A stretch of DNA of 64,000 nt, taken from contig NC_013790.1 of the NCBI RefSeq assembly GCF_000024185.1, positions 310,001 through 374,000 on the forward strand, in the 5' to 3' direction. Position numbers and translations under genes: made by a program. This document shows, in pieces, positions 50,989 through 57,735 of this stretch; the stretch's first letter is position 1; each line of letters starts with the position of its first letter. The DNA comes from Methanobrevibacter ruminantium M1 (GTDB lineage: Archaea > Methanobacteriota > Methanobacteria > Methanobacteriales > Methanobacteriaceae). The notes below the pieces were generated by a model that saw only the letters and a program-made list of their open reading frames with translations, was not told the DNA's origin and did not search any database.

Positions 50989-51061
50989 TAGACCTAATGG
51001 GATTTGAACCCACAATCTTCTAGTCCGTAGCTAGATGCTTTTTCCGTTAAGCTATAGATCC
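50989..51061 (-). tRNA. tRNA-Arg (anticodon ACG)
   Basis: Anticodon stem TCTAG/CTAGA with loop CTACGGA gives ACG (codon CGU). Acceptor GGATCTA/TAGGTCT with G-U pairs; discriminator A. A34 is unusual in archaea, which use G34 for this box; a GCG tRNA-Arg is also present at 9297-9370. Confidence 0.88.
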
Positions 51062-51074
51062 ATAATTTTTTAAG

Positions 51075-51145
51075 AGATAATGTCCGGAATTGCACCGAAA
51101 TAAACTGCTTTGCAAACAGCCACCTTTCTAGTCGGTCACATTACC
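51075..51145 (-). tRNA. tRNA-Cys (anticodon GCA)
   Basis: Anticodon stem GCTGT/GCAGT with loop TTGCAAA gives GCA (codon UGC). Acceptor GGTAATG/CATTATC; discriminator U, the cysteine identity base. Confidence 0.94.
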
Positions 51146-51148
51146 ATA

Positions 51149-51223
51149 GGGACACATAAGGGATTTGAACCCTTTCCACAAGCTCCACAGACTTGTATGC
51201 TAGCCATTAACACCAATGCATCC
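51149..51223 (-). tRNA. tRNA-His (anticodon GTG)
   Basis: Anticodon stem CAAGT/GCTTG with loop CTGTGGA gives GTG (codon CAC). Acceptor GGATGCA/TGTGTCC; discriminator C as expected for His. The base before G1 is T, so the G-1 needed for charging is not encoded and must be added afterwards. Confidence 0.93.
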
Positions 51224-51296
51224 ATAAGAAAGATAATGAAGATAATAATGGAATAATTCATTGATTATCTGATTCAACGTTTTTATTTTATTTTAA

Positions 51297-51369
51297 CGCC
51301 TCCGCCGGGATTCGAACCCGGGTACCACGGCTGACCACCATGGATACTAGGCCACTATACTACAGAGAC
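51297..51369 (-). tRNA. tRNA-Asp (anticodon GTC), atypical loop
   Basis: Acceptor GTCTCTG/CGGAGGC uses two G-U pairs; T arm CCGGG/CCCGG is perfect; discriminator G fits Asp. Anticodon stem CATGG/CCGTG encloses TGGTCAG, so the anticodon reads GTC but position 33 is G instead of the near-invariant U. Confidence 0.8.
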
Positions 51370-51382
51370 ATGATTTTTGAAA

Positions 51383-51456
51383 TTGGTCTGAAGGGATTTG
51401 AACCCTCGATCACTTGCATATCAGACAAGCGCCTTACCATGCTTGGCCACAGACCA
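51383..51456 (-). tRNA. tRNA-Ile (anticodon GAT)
   Basis: Anticodon stem CTTGT/GCAAG with loop CTGATAT gives GAT (codon AUC). Acceptor TGGTCTG/CAGACCA is perfect but begins with T; discriminator A. Confidence 0.92.
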
Positions 51457-51512
51457 AATTGATAAATTTTATAGGGCAGAATTATTTATCACTCAAATTG
51501 TTGTTTTTCTAA

Positions 51513-51596
51513 CGGCGTGGATGGGATTTGAACCCATGAGCGTTTTATCGCAGAGGATTAGCAGCCCTCCGCCCTACCGAGCTAGGCCACCACGCC
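51513..51596 (-). tRNA. tRNA-Ser (anticodon GCT)
   Basis: Anticodon stem GAGGG/TCCTC with loop CTGCTAA gives GCT (codon AGC). Long variable arm, acceptor GGCGTGG/CCACGCC, discriminator G. Confidence 0.95.
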
Positions 51597-51603
51597 AGTT
51601 TAG

Positions 51604-51676
51604 TGCTTCTACCGGGATTTGAACCCGGATTATCGGATCGAAAGTCCGATGGGTTTGCCGATTACCCCATAGAAGC
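51604..51676 (-). tRNA. tRNA-Glu (anticodon TTC)
   Basis: Anticodon stem TCGGA/TCCGA with loop CTTTCGA gives TTC (codon GAA). Acceptor GCTTCTA/TAGAAGC is perfect; discriminator A. Confidence 0.96.
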
Positions 51677-51678
51677 AG

Positions 51679-51753
51679 TGAGCCTGAAGGGATTTGAACC
51701 CCTGATCTTCCGGTTAAAAGCCGGACGCCTTGATCAGACTTAGCCACAGGCCC
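51679..51753 (-). tRNA. tRNA-Lys (anticodon TTT)
   Basis: Anticodon stem TCCGG/CCGGA with loop CTTTTAA gives TTT (codon AAA). Acceptor GGGCCTG/CAGGCTC; discriminator A. Only two bases separate it from tRNA-Glu, so they are processed from one transcript. Confidence 0.96.
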
Positions 51754-51769
51754 CTATCAATTTACTAAA

Positions 51770-51794
51770 GGGTTGGAGCTATTACCTCCAACCC
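51770..51794. other. Perfect hairpin inside the tRNA cluster
   Basis: GGGTTGGAG (51770-51778) and CTCCAACCC (51786-51794) form a 9-bp stem with loop CTATTAC between tRNA-Lys and tRNA-Asn. It is more GC-rich than the spacers around it and is not part of a tRNA cloverleaf. No T-run follows on either strand, so it is not a standard terminator. Confidence 0.6.
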
Positions 51795-51843
51795 TGCACA
51801 AGGTGACAAATATTGCATATTTTATTAAGATTAATATCTTAAG

Positions 51844-51915
51844 CGGTTCTAAGAAGATTCGAACTCCTATCTGCCGGTTAACAGCCAGTTGTTTTACCTG
51901 TTAAACTATAGAACC
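51844..51915 (-). tRNA. tRNA-Asn (anticodon GTT)
   Basis: Anticodon loop CTGTTAA gives GTT (codon AAC); stem ACTGG/CCGGC has one A-C mismatch. Acceptor GGTTCTA/TAGAACC; discriminator G as usual for Asn. Confidence 0.94.
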
Positions 51916-51954
51916 GATTTAAGCTTAAATCACTGCATTAATAATTTAAAAGAG

Positions 51955-52026
51955 TGGGGCTAAAGGGAATCGAACCCATAACCTTTTGGATGTCAGCCAA
52001 ACGCTCTGCCATTGAGCTATAGCTCC
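51955..52026 (-). tRNA. tRNA-Val (anticodon GAC)
   Basis: Anticodon stem TTTGG/CCAAA with loop CTGACAT gives GAC (codon GUC). Acceptor GGAGCTA/TAGCCCC with one mismatch; discriminator A. Confidence 0.94.
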
Positions 52027-52251
52027 ATAAGATTAATTTAATTAATCTTCATATAGTTGAGAAGCTTTTTAAATTATTTCGACCTGCTTGTAATTTAAGC
52101 TGTAACTTATGAAATTTTCCTTAAAATTTATTTACTTTCTATTTCTTTTATTACCGAAATTGGCTAAAATTTATTTCATTAGTTTAAATTCATTTTAAGG
52201 AGTTAAACTTATATTTTTTTTTTTAAATTTATGAAGAAATCCATCTTCATA

Positions 52252-52324
52252 TAGTTCTATCCCGTCTCGAACGGGAATCTCCGGGTCCAAAGCCCGGAAT
52301 GATTGCCAGTTACACCATAGAACT
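52252..52324 (-). tRNA. tRNA-Gln (anticodon TTG)
   Basis: Anticodon stem CCGGG/CCCGG with loop CTTTGGA gives TTG (codon CAA). Acceptor AGTTCTA/TAGAACT; discriminator A; T-arm loop is TTCGAGA. Confidence 0.95.
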
Positions 52325-52330
52325 AATTGA

Positions 52331-52403
52331 TGGGATAGCCAAGATTTGAACTTGAGTTTGTCGCTCCCAAAGCGACGGTGCTAGACCACTACACTACAAT
52401 CCC
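52331..52403 (-). tRNA. tRNA-Pro (anticodon TGG)
   Basis: Anticodon stem GTCGC/GCGAC with loop TTTGGGA gives TGG (codon CCA). Acceptor GGGATTG/CTATCCC with one mismatch; discriminator A. Confidence 0.94.
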
Positions 52404-52481
52404 ATAATTTTAATATATTTTTGATTCTTTCTGGATTTTTTTTAAAAAACACATTCCTGAATTTGTCAAGAAGATGTTAAG

Positions 52482-52552
52482 TCTCCGCGGAGGGATTCGA
52501 ACCCCCATAAACGGTTCTACAGACCGCCGCATAACCACTTTGCTACACAGAG
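52482..52552 (-). tRNA. tRNA-Tyr (anticodon GTA)
   Basis: Anticodon stem GCGGT/ACCGT with loop CTGTAGA gives GTA (codon UAC). Acceptor CTCTGTG/CGCGGAG begins with C1-G72, the archaeal/eukaryotic tyrosine identity pair. No long variable arm, as expected for archaea. Discriminator A. Confidence 0.96.
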
Positions 52553-52726
52553 AGTTAAAGGAATATATTCTCATGGAGTTGTAATTATGGTTGAGATCTT
52601 TATTAGTACATAGGAGGAAAAACATTAAATTTGAGATATTAAAGAGAATATATTCCTAATTGATTAAATATAGTTTAAAACTAATTAATGGGTTCAGTAA
52701 ATTTTTTTAGTTTAAACTTATTTAAA

Positions 52727-52798
52727 TGGGACATGCTGGATTTGAACCAGCGATGAACAGATCTTCAGACTGTCGCTTTCCCGCTTAGCTAATGCCCC
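52727..52798 (-). tRNA. tRNA-Phe (anticodon GAA)
   Basis: Anticodon loop CTGAAGA gives GAA (codon UUC); stem ACAGT/TCTGT has a T-T at its last pair. Acceptor GGGGCAT/ATGTCCC; discriminator A. Confidence 0.94.
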
Positions 52799-53380
52799 AA
52801 AAATCTAATTAGTAGTGATAAATTAAGTTAAAGGCTAATTAAGTTATAGGTGTGTGTTATGAATATTTGTGAATTAATTGCATTAACTGAATTTTAAATG
52901 ATTTTTTAGATGATTGCGTCTCTAAAATCAATCGATTTATCAAAATATAAATTAATGGAGTTGACTTTGCTAATTTTAATGATTAAAATCATTGATTTTA
53001 GATTTCAAAATCCTGAAACTTAAAAATCCTTTAACTTAATTGTAAAAATACGTTTTATTAGAACTGTTTTAGGAATTATTTTTCCCAAATAAACTATAAC
53101 TGTGTGGTGAATGGTTGGTATATATGGTTTGGTGTTGGTGTTTGTTTTTTGGGTATAGAATTTTCTTTTATGATCCCAACACAAACCTGTCTACCACATC
53201 TTCACCAATAGGGCAATTATAGCTGCAGGCACTATCTTGTGACTGTCTGCTGCTATAATCTCCTTCAATAGAAGATTTGGGATTAATAAAATTATTATTA
53301 CTATGAATTTTCATTTTATCACGTTTTCTTTGTTTTTTCGTTGTTTTGTTTTTTCCATGAAGATAATTTTTATCTTCCAG
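52799..53380. other. 582-bp gap inside the tRNA cluster
   Basis: The only large gap between tRNA genes. About 52800-53090 is AT-rich with nothing recognisable except the imperfect inverted repeat AAAATCA...TGATTTT around 52927 and 52985. About 53168-53314 holds a probable small gene on the minus strand. GT-rich sequence lies at 53100-53150 (TGGTTTGGTGTTGGTGTTTG). Confidence 0.5.
53168..53314 (-). CDS. Small protein, 48 residues, inside the tRNA cluster
   Basis: ATG at 53314-53312, TAA at 53170-53168. GTGATAAA sits directly before the ATG, the usual ribosome binding pattern of this genome. The stretch is clearly less AT-rich than its surroundings. The product starts MKIHSNNNFINPKSS, has a Ser/Gln-rich centre, two cysteines (CSYNC) and ends VVDRFVLGS. 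It is hydrophilic with no membrane segment. I do not recognise it. The good start signal and composition make it more likely real than not. Confidence 0.5.
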   Translation of the reverse strand: MKIHSNNNFINPKSSIEGDYSSRQSQDSACSYNCPIGEDVVDRFVLGS

Positions 53381-53464
53381 TAGCCGAGACGGGATTTGAA
53401 CCCATGAGGAGACTAACTCCCTGGATCTTAAGTCCAGTGCCTTACCAAGCTTAGCTACTCGGCT
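53381..53464 (-). tRNA. tRNA-Leu (anticodon TAA)
   Basis: Anticodon stem CTGGA/TCCAG with loop CTTAAGA gives TAA (codon UUA). Long variable arm; acceptor AGCCGAG/CTCGGCT; discriminator A as usual for Leu. A TATA-like CTTATATATACAC lies about 45-58 bp upstream on the minus strand. Confidence 0.95.
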
Positions 53465-53504
53465 ATTTACTTTTGATAATTTTTCTCATCATCAATTAAA
53501 CTTT

Positions 53505-53870
53505 TGTTTTGTGTATATATAAGTTGAATAAAGTTTTTGCTTTACTTGGGCCTTTCCTTTTGATAAGATCTTTTTACAATCTTTTAGAAATTCCTTTTCG
53601 GATATTTCCTATTCTATTGTCTGTTTTGGTTTATATATAAATTGAATAAAGTTTTTGCTTTATTGAAAGTTATTATTTGAAAATAATTTCTTTCAAGAAG
53701 ATTTTTAAATCTTCATAGCTGCGATGGGATTTGAACCCATGATGAGACTAACTCCACGAATCCTAAGTCCGCTGCCTTAGACCTGACTTGGCACTACACA
53801 GCTATTTCATCTTGATGAATTTTCATCATCAAATAAACTTTTATTTTGTGGATATATAAATCGAATAAAG
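53505..53870 (-). promoter_or_regulatory. Three related TATA-containing repeats at the tRNA-Leu genes
   Basis: The words TATATAA(G/A)TTGAATAAAGTTTTTGCTTTA occur at about 53516-53544 and 53633-53661, and a diverged TATATAAATCGAATAAAGGAAATTC at about 53851-53875. The first and third lie upstream of tRNA-Leu(TAA) and tRNA-Leu(TAG) at the distance expected for an archaeal promoter. The second has no gene behind it. Confidence 0.55.
53716..53803 (-). tRNA. tRNA-Leu (anticodon TAG)
   Basis: Anticodon stem GCGGA/TTCGT with loop CTTAGGA gives TAG (codon CUA). Long variable arm; acceptor AGCTGTG/CGCAGCT; discriminator A. First gene of the cluster in transcription order. Confidence 0.95.
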
Positions 53871-53940
53871 GAAATTCTTTAGTGAAGAAAATTAGTTTTT
53901 AAATCAATCATTGATTGAATAATAAAATAGTTTGATAGGA

Positions 53941-54030
53941 TAAATAAGTTAAAATAAGTTAAAAAGGGTTATAAATAAGTTAAAAAAGGTTATAAATAAG
54001 TTAAAAAAGGTTATAAATAAGTTAAAATAA
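53941..54030. repeat. 23-bp tandem repeat
   Basis: AATAAGTTAAAAAAGGTTAT recurs every 23 bp, about three close copies plus degenerate ends. It lies between the purB 3' end and the tRNA-Leu(TAG) promoter. Confidence 0.85.
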
Positions 54031-54075
54031 GTAAAATTAATAAGTTAAAATTAGAACTAATAAAATATAAATAAA

Positions 54076-54097
54076 GTTAAGAGTAATTGCTCTTAAC
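54076..54097 (-). terminator. Second hairpin after purB
   Basis: GTTAAGAG (54076-54083) and CTCTTAAC (54090-54097) form a perfect 8-bp stem with loop TAATTG, directly after the conserved-tail element of purB. On the minus strand TTTATTTATATTTTATTAG follows, T-rich. Probable back-up terminator. Confidence 0.6.
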
Positions 54098-54101
54098 CCT
54101 A

Positions 54102-54140
54102 AATAAAAATTTTGATCAAACTTTTTTTAAAAGTTTGAAG
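54102..54140 (-). terminator. Hairpin element with conserved tail after purB
   Basis: Read on the minus strand right after the purB stop: CAAACTTTT-AAA-AAAAGTTTG, then ATCAAAATTTTTATTTAG. The stem is AT-rich compared with its relatives but the tail and the position next to the stop are the same. Fourth member of the element family. Confidence 0.65.
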
Positions 54141-55490
54141 CTAGAACCAGTCTTTAGAAGCTTCTAGAATCTCATCTACTATGATTGGTGCAGAACCAAT
54201 ATAAGTGTGAGGGTCCATGATTCTTTCAACGTCCTCTTTGCTTAGGAATTGACTTGCATCAGGGTCTTCAAGGATAAGGTCTGCAAGGAGAAGCTTTTCC
54301 TTATTTGCTTTTATCGCATTCTTTCTAGCGACCCCATAAGCTGTTTGCTTACCCATTCCAGCTCTTGTAAGCTCTGCCATTAATCTTTCAGCCATGATGA
54401 GCCCATTTGTGAAATTAAGGTTTCTTTCAATGTTTTCATCATAGAAGATAAGATTGTTCATAAGCTTGATTGTAAGGTTTAAGATGTAATCTGTAAGAAT
54501 GCAAGCTTCAGGGAACATGATTCTTTCACAGGAAGAGTTTGTAAGGTCTCTTTCGTGCCAGAGAGGGTTGTTTTCCATAGCTGCATTTACATATGATTTT
54601 ACTATTCTAGCAACACCACAGATTCTTTCTGCTGTAATTGGGTTCATCTTATGTGGCATTGTACTACTTCCAACTTGCTTTTCAGGGTCGAAATATTCTC
54701 CTAACTCTTGAATTTCAGTTCTTTGTAGGTTTCTAACTTCAAGAGCTATTTTGCTAAGGGTTGTTGCAATGTTTGCAAGGGTAGCTATGAACTCTACATG
54801 ATTATCCCTTTGAAGGACTTGGTTTGTAATTGGGGCTGGCTTAAGGCCAAGAATTTCAGATACCTTCTTATGAACTTCCCATCCTTGGGTTCCAAGAGCT
54901 GCAGTGGTTCCCACAGCACCATCCATCATTCCAAGACATACATTGTCCTTTGCATGCTGCAACCTGTCATATTGCCTGTGCAATTCATCGGCCCAGATTG
55001 CAAATTTCATGCCGTAGGTGGTTGGAAGTGCATGCTGTCCGTGTGTACGGCCTATGCATACCTTTGTTTTGTTTTCATCTGCTAATTTAAGAATTATCTT
55101 GGTTAATCTTTCGATTTTTTCTTCTAAAACTTCAATGGAGTCTTTTAAAAGCAATGAGTTAGAGCTGTCTACAATATCGTTAGAGGTTGCTCCAAAGTGA
55201 ACGTATTCTCCAGCCTCACCTTCACATACTTCGCTTAATCCTTTTGATAGGGAAGCGATATCGTGTTTGGTTTCAGCTTCAATTTCACTTACGCGCTCTA
55301 AGGTTACATATTCAATGCTTGCTTTTGCTTTGATTTCATCTGCATATTCCTTTGGAATTATTCCAAGCTCACCTTCAGCTTGAGCCAATGCAGATTCAAT
55401 ATCTAACATTCTTTGCTGTTTGTTTTCCTGCTCCCAGATTCTTTTCATTTCTGGAGTTCCGTATCTAAATTCAATTGGATGTATTGCCAT
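54141..55490 (-). CDS. purB: Adenylosuccinate lyase
   Basis: A 449-residue enzyme of the fumarase/aspartase superfamily, acting twice in purine synthesis (SAICAR to AICAR, adenylosuccinate to AMP). The signature loop GSSTMPHKMNPITAERICGVAR is intact, and the catalytic His is in GRTHGQHALPTTYG. FGATSNDIVDSSNSLLLKDS is the usual substrate-binding region. Ribosome binding site AGGAGAG. Single gene; followed by two hairpins that would stop transcription before the tRNA cluster. Confidence 0.97.
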   Translation of the reverse strand: MAIHPIEFRYGTPEMKRIWEQENKQQRMLDIESALAQAEGELGIIPKEYADEIKAKASIEYVTLERVSEIEAETKHDIASLSKGLSEVCEGEAGEYVHFGATSNDIVDSSNSLLLKDSIEVLEEKIERLTKIILKLADENKTKVCIGRTHGQHALPTTYGMKFAIWADELHRQYDRLQHAKDNVCLGMMDGAVGTTAALGTQGWEVHKKVSEILGLKPAPITNQVLQRDNHVEFIATLANIATTLSKIALEVRNLQRTEIQELGEYFDPEKQVGSSTMPHKMNPITAERICGVARIVKSYVNAAMENNPLWHERDLTNSSCERIMFPEACILTDYILNLTIKLMNNLIFYDENIERNLNFTNGLIMAERLMAELTRAGMGKQTAYGVARKNAIKANKEKLLLADLILEDPDASQFLSKEDVERIMDPHTYIGSAPIIVDEILEASKDWF

Positions 55491-55924
55491 TTAAACTCTC
55501 CTATCCTTTCGTTAATAGAATAAATATTAATTTTTGCTTTATAGTTTATAGTTAAGCATATTATATTTCTAAATTATTTTAAGGCCTTTTTAAATCACGA
55601 TTATAACGTTTAGGCCTTGATTTGGATTTAAATTATTATAAAAAATAAATAAAATTATAATAAAAAAATATATTTAGAATATACATTCTTATTTTTGAAT
55701 TTTAGATTAAATATATTTTATCAATTTTATAATCTTTGATGATAAAAATTTCAACATTTGATTTTGTTTTATAAAAATTTATAAATAATTAAATTAAATT
55801 ATTATTATTAATTTAACTAAAGAAAATTATTTTATATAGAAAATATTATTAAACTAAAATTTATTTTCTAATTGAATAATCATTATTAAACTAAAAACTT
55901 ATAATATTTTTAAAGGGGATGAAT
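55491..55924. other. 434-bp AT-rich divergent spacer between purB and the CPBP gene
   Basis: It holds the purB promoter on one side and the promoter of the first CPBP gene on the other. ATTATTAAACTAAAA recurs near 55847 and 55883 and GAAAAT(T)AT words are repeated, but no clear operator or ORF is seen. Confidence 0.4.
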
Positions 55925-56731
55925 ATGGATTTCAGCGTAAAGGATTTTAATGTACGGCTCCGGACAATACGTATTTGGGAAGTAGTCATAGCTCTTGTTG
56001 TAGCATTCTTTTTAACCGGATTTACATGCGATTATTTTGGAATCTACTCTGGAGAGGCAGAGTATATCATATTCTTCTTGTATATGATGGTCTTCTTTGC
56101 AATAGCCTCCATCGGGACACATGGGTTTAAAGATGACATATACGGTGTATTCAAGGCCTCCAATCTGTTTAAGGTCATTATGATAGTCATACCAAATATG
56201 CTCTTGGCTTTCTTTATACAGCAGCATCTTGCTGGTTTTGATGCTATGTTTAATAATATCAATTTATTAGCTCTTCCAGTTTCAGATTTGGCTTATGAGG
56301 CTTCAAATCCTCTCTTGTTCCTTTTTGAATTCTTTTCAGCAATCTTCATTGCGCCTATTTCAGAGGAGCTCTTCTTTAGAGGAATCTTATTCAATAGGCT
56401 TAAGATAAGAAAAGGAGTTATATTTGGAGTGGTGGTATCTTCAATCATCTTTGGATTATGCCATTTCAATTATCCAGACCATTTGGCTCATATAATTTAC
56501 ACTTGCCTATTTGGAATGTGCTTATGCATTCTCTATTTGAGAACAGACAATCTATTGATAAACATGTTTGCACACTTCCTCTATAATCTATTGTCTTATG
56601 TGATAGTATACACTCCAATAGGGGATCTCTTCTTAGGAGGTCCGTTTATGGATTTCACTGTCATAGTCTTGTTGTTTTCAATAGTATTTGTTCCGGCGTA
56701 TATATTTTATTTCTCTATAAAGCTGAAATGA
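55925..56731 (+). CDS. CPBP-family intramembrane metalloprotease 1
   Basis: A 268-residue membrane protein with about seven to eight segments of the CAAX protease/bacteriocin-processing (Rce1-like, PF02517) family. Motif 1 SEELFFRGILFNRL (EExxxR), motif 2 GLCHFNYPDH (FxxxH-like) and motif 3 HFLYNLLSY are all present, so it should be an active glutamyl-type membrane protease. The N-terminus MDFSVKDFNVRLRTIRI is nearly the same as that of the next gene, showing a tandem duplication. ATG 55925 is chosen over 55919 because AAAGGGGATGA is the ribosome binding site and the paralogue starts at the matching Met. Confidence 0.9.
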   Translation: MDFSVKDFNVRLRTIRIWEVVIALVVAFFLTGFTCDYFGIYSGEAEYIIFFLYMMVFFAIASIGTHGFKDDIYGVFKASNLFKVIMIVIPNMLLAFFIQQHLAGFDAMFNNINLLALPVSDLAYEASNPLLFLFEFFSAIFIAPISEELFFRGILFNRLKIRKGVIFGVVVSSIIFGLCHFNYPDHLAHIIYTCLFGMCLCILYLRTDNLLINMFAHFLYNLLSYVIVYTPIGDLFLGGPFMDFTVIVLLFSIVFVPAYIFYFSIKLK

Positions 56732-56931
56732 AGGTTTATTTTTGGATAAGCGAAAATTAAATAAATTTAAATAATTTAATAAATTAATTAATTATATTCT
56801 AAAAAATTGTTTATAGTAAAAACTTAATTTATAATTATATTCTATAAAAATTGTTCATTTAGTAAAAATTTCATTTATATTATTTCTATAAATTATTTTT
56901 ATAAAATTAATTAGCAAATAGGAGGAAAAGT

Positions 56932-57735
56932 ATGGATTTTAATGTAACAGACTTCAATGTTAGATTAAGAACAATTAAGCTTAGGGAATTATTAGTAGGT
57001 ATTGTCATTGCTTTTATTTTATCCATAGCCCTCTTAATCATATTTCCAGTTATGGATAGTTATGATGATTTGGCTTTGATGGTTTTTGTATTCTTCTTAT
57101 TCATTTTCTTCCTTTATGCTTTAAAAGGTACCTCTGGTCTAAAACAGGATTTCAATAAACTATTTGAAAGGGACAACAGTCGTGAAATTCTTTATGTGCT
57201 CATTATCAATATGTTGTTTGCTTTTTTAGTCTTGGCTATATTTTCCACTTTCGATGCATACCTTACTTTAGCTGATTCGGAGTGGGTTTCTATCCTTGAT
57301 TTTACTCCTACTGCTATTGATCCTGCAGTTTTTCTATTTGAATCTTTCACTTCCATTATAATCGCTCCAATTCTTGAAGAATTGGTCTTTAGGGGAGTTT
57401 TATTCAATAGGTTAAAGATTAGAACAGGCATTCTTCCGGCTATGTTAATCTCTTCATTCCTATTTGCAATAGGTCATGAATTCGGCGGAATGACAAGTGC
57501 ATTTGTATTTGGAATGTGTATGTGTGTTCTTTATCTTAAAACAGATAATATATTAATGGGCATGTCTGTTCATTTCCTGAACAATCTTATATTTACAGTA
57601 TGGGACTTATTTGCATTGGATGCAATTGTTTTCCAAATGCCTGTATTGCCATTGACTTTACTCATTTCCATTATTTCTGGATTATTAATAATTCTTTATT
57701 TATATAAGGAGATTGGTAAATTACTGGCTGAATAG
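56932..57735 (+). CDS. CPBP-family intramembrane metalloprotease 2
   Basis: A 267-residue paralogue of the preceding gene (MDFNVTDFNVRLRTIKL). Motif 1 LEELVFRGVLFNRLKI, motif 2 AIGHEFGG and motif 3 HFLNNLIF are intact. The catalytic residues sit in membrane helices facing the cytoplasm. It has a strong ribosome binding site (AGGAGGAAAAG). In bacteria CPBP proteases mature peptide pheromones or bacteriocins, or give self-immunity; the partner here is not known. A 200-bp gap from the first gene suggests its own promoter. Confidence 0.9.
   Translation: MDFNVTDFNVRLRTIKLRELLVGIVIAFILSIALLIIFPVMDSYDDLALMVFVFFLFIFFLYALKGTSGLKQDFNKLFERDNSREILYVLIINMLFAFLVLAIFSTFDAYLTLADSEWVSILDFTPTAIDPAVFLFESFTSIIIAPILEELVFRGVLFNRLKIRTGILPAMLISSFLFAIGHEFGGMTSAFVFGMCMCVLYLKTDNILMGMSVHFLNNLIFTVWDLFALDAIVFQMPVLPLTLLISIISGLLIILYLYKEIGKLLAE

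Noticed and set aside
51297-51369. Reading the odd tRNA as tRNA-Thr (GGT) by moving the loop one base
   Set aside because: The shifted anticodon stem would not pair (CCATG against GCCGT), and discriminator G with the Asp-like body supports GTC.
51398-51622. 74-codon plus-strand frame in the tRNA cluster
   Set aside because: It runs across three tRNA genes on the other strand; the apparent protein is translated tRNA sequence.
52410-52625. 71-codon minus-strand frame near tRNA-Tyr
   Set aside because: It covers the whole tRNA-Tyr gene and lacks a coding-like start.
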